64,000 nucleotides of DNA, taken from NCBI GenBank assembly GCA_902767565.1, contig CACXHY010000006.1, forward strand, positions 1 through 64,000. The letters run 5' to 3'. The notes below the pieces were generated by a model. The model was not told where the DNA came from. It did not search any database and was given only the letters and a program-made list of their open reading frames with translations. Position 1 is the first letter of the stretch; each line of letters starts with the position of its first letter. Positions 58,869 through 64,000 of the stretch are shown one piece after another. This DNA comes from an uncultured Eubacteriales bacterium (GTDB taxonomy: Bacteria; Bacillota; Clostridia; Christensenellales; Aristaeellaceae). The translations under genes and the position numbers were made by a program.

Positions 58869-59735
58869 TCACTCCACATTCTGCACCTGTTCGCGCAGCT
58901 TCTCGATCTCGGCCTTGAGCTCCACCACCAGCCGGGCGATCCGTGCGTCGTTGGCCTTGGAGCCGATGGTGTTGGCCTCCCGGTTCAGCTCCTGGGTCAG
59001 GAAGTCCAGCTTCTTGCCGATCTCGCCGCCGGAGGCCAGGAAGGTGCGGTACTGGCCGATGTGGCTCTCCAGCCGCGCCAGCTCTTCATCGATGGCGCAG
59101 CGGTCGGCGAAGATGGCGGCCTCCTGGGCGATGCGCGCCGGATCGGCCGCCTCGGCGAGCAGGCTCTGCATCCGCTCCGTCAGGCGCTTCCGATACTCGG
59201 CGGGCACGGAGGGCGCCAGCTGAAGGATCTCCTCCCGCAGGCCGGCCACCGCGTTCAGGTGGAGGGTCAGGTCCTGCAAAAGGCGTTCACCCTCCGCGCC
59301 GCGCATGGCGGTCAGCTTGTCGCAGGCGGCATCAAGGGCTTCCGCGGTGAGTCGGGTCACCTGCTCCTCGTCGTAGCCGGCGTCCTCCACCGTGAGGACC
59401 CCGTCCATCCGCATGAGGGCTTCCAGGCCGAGGGATCCGCCCGTCAGCTTCGAGAGCTCCGCGGCGGCATCCATATAGGCCTCGGCGAGATCTCTGTCCG
59501 CACGGACGGACACATCGGAGGCTCCCTCCCGCTTCACGTTGAGGAAGACGTCCGCGTGGCCCCGGCACAGCCTGCGCTGCAGCACGCTCCGCACGGTCTC
59601 GTCGAGGAACGAAAGGGTCTTGGGCAGTCTGCAGGCGATGTCGAGGAAACGGTGGTTCACCGTCCTGATCTCGGCGGTCACCCGGTATCCGTTCCCGGAC
59701 GCGGTGCCGCTGCCGTAGCCGGTCATGCTGCGCAA
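58869..59735 (-). CDS. YicC-family endoribonuclease-like protein
   Basis: 288 aa. MRSMTGYGSGTASGNGYRVT, EIRTVNHRFLDIACRLPKTL and the C-terminal GKKLDFLTQELNREANTIGS (YicC_N and DUF1732 domains) are diagnostic. E. coli YicC is an endoribonuclease. A TTG at 59735 has AGGAGGG at correct spacing; the ATG nine bases on is the alternative. First gene of the yicC-remA-gmk-rpoZ-coaBC operon. Confidence 0.93.
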   Translation of the reverse strand: MRSMTGYGSGTASGNGYRVTAEIRTVNHRFLDIACRLPKTLSFLDETVRSVLQRRLCRGHADVFLNVKREGASDVSVRADRDLAEAYMDAAAELSKLTGGSLGLEALMRMDGVLTVEDAGYDEEQVTRLTAEALDAACDKLTAMRGAEGERLLQDLTLHLNAVAGLREEILQLAPSVPAEYRKRLTERMQSLLAEAADPARIAQEAAIFADRCAIDEELARLESHIGQYRTFLASGGEIGKKLDFLTQELNREANTIGSKANDARIARLVVELKAEIEKLREQVQNVE

Positions 59736-59762
59736 GGCCGATCCCTCCTTCCGGTCGGGCCG

Positions 59763-59791
59763 ATTATACCATGATTCCGGAGCAGTGTCAA
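59763..59791 (-). promoter_or_regulatory. Perfect-consensus promoter of the yicC-coaBC operon
   Basis: Minus strand TTGACA, exactly 17 bp, TATAAT. The -35 box overlaps the last codons of murC, so murC and this operon can be uncoupled. Confidence 0.85.
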
Positions 59792-61194
59792 TTTGACGCG
59801 CGCTCCCGCTCGTGCTTTTCGATCTGGTCGTTCAGGCGGTTGATGTCGCCGCAGCCCATGGTGATGGCCAGGTCGCCGGGATGCAGATGCTCCCGCAGCC
59901 ATGCCTCCGCGTCGTCGAAGGAGGGCGTCAGGTGCGCGTCGATGCCGTTGGCCCGCATGCCGTCCACCAGCATCCGGCTGTTGATGTCGCCGGGATCCTT
60001 CTCACGGGCGGCGCAGATGTCGGTGACGATGGTGGTGTCCGCGATGCCGGTGCAGACGACGTAATCGTCGAACAGCGCCTTGACGCGGCTGAAGGTGTGG
60101 GGCTGCATCACCGCCACCAGACGGCCCTTGCAGCGTTTGCGGGCGATGGAGAGGGCGTTGCGCATCTCCGCGGGATTGTGCCCGTAGTCGTGGAACATCT
60201 CCGCACCGTTCAGCTCACCGGTCTTCTCGAAACGGCGGTGGGCGCCGCGGAAATCCGAAACGGCTTCGGCGGCCGTGCGCGGATCGCAGCCGGCCTCATG
60301 GGCGGCGGCCAGCGCGGCCAGGGCGTTCTCGACGTTGAAGGCGCCGGGCACCTTCAGCGAGACCTCCCCCATCGCCTCGCCCCGGAACACGGCGGTGAAG
60401 CGGGCGTATCCGGCATCGTCCTCCGCGTAGCCGGCGGGATGCCAGTCGCACGCGTCCGTCAGCCCGAAGGTGACGCACTTCCTGCCCGGTTTTGCGAAGA
60501 GGCGCATGATCCGGGGATCGGTGCCCTTCCCCACCGCGACGCCGTCCGCCGGCAGCAGGTCCAGGAACTGACCGAAGGTCTCTTCGATCTCGTCGATATC
60601 GCGGTAGCAGTCCAGGTGATCCGCGTCGATGTTCAGTACCACGGCCATGGTGGGGTGCATGTGCAGGAAGGAACGGTTGAACTCGCAGGCCTCCGCCAGG
60701 AACATGCCGCTGTGACCAACCCGCACGGAGCTGCCCAGGGCCTCCAGCCTCTCGCCGATGTGGATGCTGGGATCCTTTTTGCAGGCCATGAGGATCTGCG
60801 CCAGCATGGCGGTGGTGGTGGTCTTGCCGTGGGCGCCGCAGACCGCGATGCAGGGATCGCAGCCCAGCATCATCTGGCCCAGCAGCTCGGCCCGTTCCAT
60901 GGACGGGATGCCCAGACGCTCCGCCTCGGTCCGCTCCGGGTTGTCCTTCGGGATCGCTGCGGTGTAGACCACCAGATCGGCGCCGTGCACCTGCTCCGCC
61001 CGGTGGCCGATCCATACCTCGGCGCCGGCGGATGCGGCGTCGCGGGCGTGATAGCTGTCGTCCCGGTCGGAACCGGTGACGGTATATCCCTTTTCCAGCA
61101 GCATCTTCGCCAGACCCGACATGCTCGAGCCTCCGATGCCGACCATGTGGACGCGGCCGCCGGCCACGTCGCGGATGCCGATCTCCCGTGCCAT
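59788..61194 (-). CDS. murC: UDP-N-acetylmuramate-L-alanine ligase
   Basis: 468 aa from ATG 61194 (GGGAGGG site). VHMVGIGGSSMSGLAKMLLE at the N-terminus, ATP-binding AVCGAHGKTTTTAMLAQIL, VLNIDADHLDCYRDIDEIEE, and MFHDYGHNPAEMRNALSIAR in the C-terminal domain. It adds the first amino acid of the peptidoglycan stem. Confidence 0.95.
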   Translation of the reverse strand: MAREIGIRDVAGGRVHMVGIGGSSMSGLAKMLLEKGYTVTGSDRDDSYHARDAASAGAEVWIGHRAEQVHGADLVVYTAAIPKDNPERTEAERLGIPSMERAELLGQMMLGCDPCIAVCGAHGKTTTTAMLAQILMACKKDPSIHIGERLEALGSSVRVGHSGMFLAEACEFNRSFLHMHPTMAVVLNIDADHLDCYRDIDEIEETFGQFLDLLPADGVAVGKGTDPRIMRLFAKPGRKCVTFGLTDACDWHPAGYAEDDAGYARFTAVFRGEAMGEVSLKVPGAFNVENALAALAAAHEAGCDPRTAAEAVSDFRGAHRRFEKTGELNGAEMFHDYGHNPAEMRNALSIARKRCKGRLVAVMQPHTFSRVKALFDDYVVCTGIADTTIVTDICAAREKDPGDINSRMLVDGMRANGIDAHLTPSFDDAEAWLREHLHPGDLAITMGCGDINRLNDQIEKHERERASN

Positions 61195-61220
61195 CCTTAC
61201 ATCCCTCCCGTACACCGGGG

Positions 61221-61250
61221 ATTATACACCCATTCCCCGGCCCGAATCAA
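61221..61250 (-). promoter_or_regulatory. Promoter of murC
   Basis: Minus strand TTGATT and TATAAT with an 18-bp spacer, about 27 bp before the murC start. Its -35 box is 32 bp from the -35 box of the divergent rplU promoter. Confidence 0.75.
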
Positions 61251-61282
61251 GCCTTGGCCCCTCAAAAACCTTCATTTTCCCC

Positions 61283-61311
61283 TTGACGCCCGCCGCGTTC
61301 TGTGCTACATT
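61283..61311 (+). promoter_or_regulatory. Promoter of rplU-prp-rpmA
   Basis: TTGACG, 17-bp spacer, TGC-TACATT (extended -10). Confidence 0.8.
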
Positions 61312-61315
61312 ACTT

Positions 61316-61390
61316 TGGTAAGCCGCTCGGGAGAGGCTTTTGAATGCGCATAAGCGCAGCCTCGCGATCCCGGCGAGTATTTGAAGGAGG
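61316..61390 (+). promoter_or_regulatory. Candidate ribosomal protein L21 leader
   Basis: The roughly 80-nt transcribed leader before rplU has alternating complementary blocks (AAGCCGCTCGGGAGAGGCTT, TGCGCATAAGCGCA, CTCGCGATCCCGGCGAG). They form three short stems ahead of the GAAGGAGGTG site. Position and form fit the L21 leader that autoregulates this operon in Firmicutes. Confidence 0.6.
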
Positions 61391-61401
61391 TGCTGCAATC
61401 A

Positions 61402-61710
61402 ATGTACGCAATCATTGCAGCGGGCGGTAAACAGTACCGCGTGTCCCAGGGTGACGTCATCTACATCGAGAAGGTCGACCAGGCTGACGGCAGCGAGATC
61501 AGCTTCGACGTGCTGATGGCCGGCGAAGGCGCTGACGTGAAGGTCGGTTCTCCCATCCTCGACGGCGCGAAGGTGACCGGCAAGGTCGTCAAGCAGGTCA
61601 AGGGCGAGAAGATCATCATCGGCAAGTACAAGAGCAAGAAGAACTACGATCGCAAGACGGGCCATCGTCAGCCCTACACGAAGGTGGAAATCACCGCGAT
61701 CAACGCATAA
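61402..61710 (+). CDS. rplU: Ribosomal protein bL21
   Basis: 102 aa. MYAIIAAGGKQYRVSQGDVI through KNYDRKTGHRQPYTKVEI, full-length bL21. ATG 61402 gives the canonical N-terminus; an upstream in-frame TTG lies before the ribosome binding site and is rejected. The stop overlaps the start of prp. Confidence 0.97.
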   Translation: MYAIIAAGGKQYRVSQGDVIYIEKVDQADGSEISFDVLMAGEGADVKVGSPILDGAKVTGKVVKQVKGEKIIIGKYKSKKNYDRKTGHRQPYTKVEITAINA

Positions 61711-62057
61711 TGATCCGTGCGGTGCTCCGGATGGACCGGGAGAACCACGTCACCGCCTTTGAGATCAGCGGCCATTCCGGCTATGCCGAAGAAGGCAGCG
61801 ACATCGTATGCTCCGCGGTGTCCGTCCTGGCCATCACCTGCGCCAACAGCCTTGAATCCGTCTGCGGGATCCATCCGGCTGTGGAGGGTGGGGCAAACGG
61901 TCACCTGAAGGTAACGCTTCCGCCGAACATGACGGAGACGCAGCGCCACGACGCACAGGTGCTCCTCTGCGCGCTGCGGCAGGGCCTTCGGGATGTGACC
62001 GAATCGTATCCGAAATTCGTACAGCTTTCCATCGTGAACGGAGGGAAACAACCATGA
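61710..62057 (+). CDS. prp: Ribosomal-processing cysteine protease Prp
   Basis: 115 aa. Catalytic His in [16 protein letters not shown] and Cys in [19 protein letters not shown]. In Firmicutes it cuts the N-terminal extension of bL27, and the next gene carries that extension. It overlaps rpmA by 4 bp. Confidence 0.94.
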   Translation: MIRAVLRMDRENHVTAFEISGHSGYAEEGSDIVCSAVSVLAITCANSLESVCGIHPAVEGGANGHLKVTLPPNMTETQRHDAQVLLCALRQGLRDVTESYPKFVQLSIVNGGKQP

Positions 62058-62353
62058 TGAAACTGAATCTGCAGCTCTTCGCCCATAAAAAGGGCATGGG
62101 CTCTACCCGCAACGGCCGCGACAGCGAGTCCAAGCGTCTGGGCCCGAAGCGCGCCGACGGCCAGTTCGCCCAGGGCGGCAACATCCTCGTGCGGCAGCGC
62201 GGCACCAAGATCCATCCCGGCCTGAACGTGGGCATCGGCAAGGACGATACCCTGTACGCCAAGGTCCCCGGCATCGTGCGCTTCGAGCGCAAGGGCCGCG
62301 ACAAGAAGCAGGTCTCCGTCTACCCCGTGGAAGAGGCCGCCAACGTCCAGTAA
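62054..62353 (+). CDS. rpmA: Ribosomal protein bL27 with cleavable N-terminal extension
   Basis: 99 aa. [20 protein letters not shown] shows the Prp site after LNLQLF, leaving AHKKG at the mature N-terminus that reaches the peptidyl-transferase centre. The rest ([20 protein letters not shown]) is typical. Last gene before the terminator. Confidence 0.97.
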   Translation: MMKLNLQLFAHKKGMGSTRNGRDSESKRLGPKRADGQFAQGGNILVRQRGTKIHPGLNVGIGKDDTLYAKVPGIVRFERKGRDKKQVSVYPVEEAANVQ

Positions 62354-62363
62354 CGGACCGAAC

Positions 62364-62400
62364 AAAAAGCAGATCATCCGATCGGGTGGTCTGCTTTTTT
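62364..62400. terminator. Bidirectional terminator between rpmA and ribF
   Basis: AAAAAGCAGATCATCC and GGGTGGTCTGCTTTTTTT form a stem of about 12 bp (two G-T pairs), extended by flanking A-T pairs, with loop GATC. It suits both convergent transcripts. Confidence 0.85.
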
Positions 62401-62422
62401 TGTGCCTGTTGTTAGAGGGTCT

Positions 62423-63334
62423 TCACGAGCCGAAGAACCGCAGGGCCTCCGCCTTGTCGCACTCAATCTGCGCGGCCAGTTCTTCCTTCCCGCGGAAGGG
62501 CTTCTCGGGGCGCATGAAGCGCAGGAAGGAGACGCGCACCGGTTCGCCGTAGAGATCGGGGCTGTCGTCGAGGATATGGGCCTCGGCCGTGACCGCGCCT
62601 TCCGGCAGGGTGGGATGGCGGCCGACGTTGACGATGCCCGGATGCTGCTCGCCCCGGTAGCGGACCCCGCAGGCATAGACGCCGTAGGCGGGCAGGAGCT
62701 TGCGGGCGGGGATCTTCACATTCACGGTGGGAAAGCCCATGGTGCGGCCCTGCCGCTTGCCGTGCTGCACGGCGCCGGCGAGACCGTAGGTGCTGCCCAG
62801 CAGCCTGGCCGCCTCGGAGACATCGCCGGCGGCGAGACAGCCGCGGATGCGGGTGGAGGAGACCGGCTTGCCGCCCACGCAGACCGCGGGAACGACCCGC
62901 GTGGCGATGCCGTTCGCGGAGGACCAGGCGGAAAGGAGCTCCCCGTCGCCGCGCCCGCTGCGGCCGAAGGTGAAGTTGTAGCCGCAGACCACGCAGACCG
63001 GCCGGAACCGGTCCCGCATGTCCTCCAGGAAGGCCTCGGGCTCCCGGTCCGCCAGGGAGCGCGTGAAGCGGACCTCCGCCAGCACGTCCACGCCGCATTC
63101 CGCCATGAGGCCGGCCCGCTCGCCCCGGGTCGCGAGGCGCTTGGGCGCCAGGTCCGGGCGAAGCACCTCCATGGGGTGGGGCTCAAAGGTGCACACGGTC
63201 AGGGGAAGGCCCTTTTCCCGGGCGATCTCCAGCCCCTGCGACAGCAGGGCCCTATGGCCCAGGTGCACGCCGTCGAACATGCCCAGCACCAGCACGCATG
63301 GCTCCAGAAAGTCGGGATCATGGATCCAGCGCAT
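62423..63334 (-). CDS. ribF: Bifunctional riboflavin kinase/FAD synthetase
   Basis: 303 aa from ATG 63334 (GGAGGG site). The N-terminal FAD synthetase has LVLGMFDGVHLGHRALLSQG and VVCGYNFTFGRSGRGDGELL, with VSSTRIRGCLAAGDV as the ISSTxIR-like motif. The C-terminal kinase has GRTMGFPTVNVKIPARKLLP and GVYACGVRY. Makes FMN and FAD. It overlaps the ruvX gene end by 17 bp. Confidence 0.94.
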   Translation of the reverse strand: MRWIHDPDFLEPCVLVLGMFDGVHLGHRALLSQGLEIAREKGLPLTVCTFEPHPMEVLRPDLAPKRLATRGERAGLMAECGVDVLAEVRFTRSLADREPEAFLEDMRDRFRPVCVVCGYNFTFGRSGRGDGELLSAWSSANGIATRVVPAVCVGGKPVSSTRIRGCLAAGDVSEAARLLGSTYGLAGAVQHGKRQGRTMGFPTVNVKIPARKLLPAYGVYACGVRYRGEQHPGIVNVGRHPTLPEGAVTAEAHILDDSPDLYGEPVRVSFLRFMRPEKPFRGKEELAAQIECDKAEALRFFGS

Positions 63335-63785
63335 CGGATCCCTCCTCCCACCGTTCCGTTCCTCCCCCGGGATGGGCATCCAGCCAGGATTGCAGGATGA
63401 CCGCGGCGGCCACCTTGTCCACCACCTTTTTGCGGTCCTCCCTGCGCACGCCGCCGGAGATCAGCGCGTCCTCCGCCACGACGGTGGTCAGGCGCTCGTC
63501 CTGATAGCGGACGATCAGTCCCGCCTTTTCCAGCTGGGCGCAGAGGCTCCGGACCTTTTCGGCCTGAAAGCCCTCCGTGCCGTCCATGTTGCGGGGCAGG
63601 CCGCTTAGGATCAGCCGGGTATCGTACCGCTCGCAGACGGCGGCGATCTTCTTCGTGTCAGGCCCCCAGCCCACGCGGGTGATGACCTCCACCGGGGTGG
63701 CGATGGTGCCGGTCAGGTCGCTGACGGCCACGCCGATGCGCACATCCCCCACGTCCAGGCATACGATGCGTTCGTTCACAGACAT
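63318..63785 (-). CDS. ruvX: Holliday junction resolvase RuvX (YqgF)
   Basis: 155 aa RNase H-fold protein. VCLDVGDVRIGVAVSDLTGT carries the first catalytic Asp, LILSGLPRNMDGTEGFQAEK and VRYQDERLTTVVAEDAL the further acidic residues, and the C-terminal VDKVAAAVILQSWLDA the last. It is implicated in 16S rRNA 5' processing or junction resolution. Confidence 0.93.
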   Translation of the reverse strand: MSVNERIVCLDVGDVRIGVAVSDLTGTIATPVEVITRVGWGPDTKKIAAVCERYDTRLILSGLPRNMDGTEGFQAEKVRSLCAQLEKAGLIVRYQDERLTTVVAEDALISGGVRREDRKKVVDKVAAAVILQSWLDAHPGGGTERWEEGSDALDP

Positions 63786-64000
63786 CCTCCGATCAGGTCC
63801 TCCGCGCCGCGGCCGACGGCGGTCAGGCAGGGCTCGGCCTCCAGCGAGAAGCGGGCGGCGGCCATGACATCCGCGGGCGTCACTTCCTCGATCTCCCGAA
63901 GCACTTCCTCGTGATCCCGGGTCTTGCCAAGGATCAGCACGCGCCGCCCGTTGGCGCTCATGCGGGAGGAAGGGCTCTCCAAACCCATCAGGTAGCCGAT
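63776..64000 (-). CDS. M16-family zinc peptidase, C-terminal end (5' part outside the window)
   Basis: About 74 codons to the stop are visible. LMGLESPSSRMSANGRRVLI followed by HEEVLREIEEVTPADVMAAA and LTAVGRG is the standard C-terminus of M16 (YmxG/MPP-like) peptidases. The HxxEH active site lies beyond the window. The frame stays open to base 64000, so the gene is cut by the window edge. The stop overlaps the ruvX start region by 10 bp. Confidence 0.8.
   Translation of the reverse strand: MGYLMGLESPSSRMSANGRRVLILGKTRDHEEVLREIEEVTPADVMAAARFSLEAEPCLTAVGRGAEDLIGGCL

Overview
This window looks like chromosome from a GC-rich anaerobic member of the Bacillota, probably class Clostridia. Clues are the multi-subunit [FeFe] hydrogenase locus, the L21-Prp-L27 cluster with a Prp-processed L27 leader, a RemA (DUF370) gene, the ecfA1-ecfA2-ecfT-truA order, strong AGGAGG ribosome binding sites with many TTG/GTG starts, and sigma-70-type promoters. 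The exact genus cannot be read from the sequence. No tRNA, rRNA, CRISPR array, insertion sequence or prophage was seen.

Layout. (1) 1-1.75 kb: two minus-strand membrane proteins (an AEC-family transporter and an unknown). (2) 2.1-14.1 kb: a hydrogenase locus in two transcription blocks. Block one has its own promoter and encodes a DRTGG protein, an anti-sigma-like ATPase, a sensory-type [FeFe] hydrogenase-like protein, a second DRTGG protein and a PHP phosphoesterase. It is interrupted by a 0.9-kb repeat field and by a compositionally distinct BspA-type LRR lipoprotein gene. Block two has a second promoter and encodes a NuoE-like subunit, an ATPase, a [2Fe-2S] subunit, a NuoF-like subunit and the catalytic HydA, and ends in a terminator. 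(3) 14.1-23.6 kb: a 53-aa protein, YdcF and YwaF membrane proteins, a NYN-LOTUS gene with a palindrome at its promoter, two exported unknowns, glnS, a three-gene DUF3990/DUF3791 cassette, gltX and a formate/nitrite-type channel. (4) 23.8-47.8 kb, all minus strand: HU, Ppx/GppA, a division block (DivIC-like, degenerate PBP, FtsW/RodA, FHA), a J-domain protein, MurA, a secreted deacetylase/glycosidase fusion, DUF1846, YifB, SRAP, ScpAB, an M50 protease, PepT, TruA and the ECF transporter core. (5) 48-56.5 kb, plus strand: dprA, topA, trmFO, hslVU and a Xer recombinase. (6) 56.5-61.2 kb, minus strand: coaBC, rpoZ, gmk, remA, yicC and murC. (7) 61.2-64 kb: rplU-prp-rpmA facing ribF, ruvX and the end of an M16 peptidase.

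Together the genes describe a hydrogen-metabolising anaerobe in which NADH and probably ferredoxin are coupled to H2 by a HydABC-type enzyme. Beside it lies a putative H2-sensing and signalling module of two DRTGG proteins, two GHKL ATPases, a hydrogenase-like sensor and a PHP protein. The other genes are mainly housekeeping: wall synthesis and division, translation, DNA topology and recombination, and cofactor synthesis.

The points most worth a second look are: the split and invaded hydrogenase locus with complementary L1-motif changes in its two hydrogenase paralogues; a PBP that has lost its catalytic serine and lysine beside an intact FtsW; an ADP-ribosyltransferase-like cassette between glnS and gltX; a secreted discoidin-like/PIG-L/phosphodiester-glycosidase fusion; and a family of roughly 105-bp triple-hairpin repeats found only in the first 24 kb.
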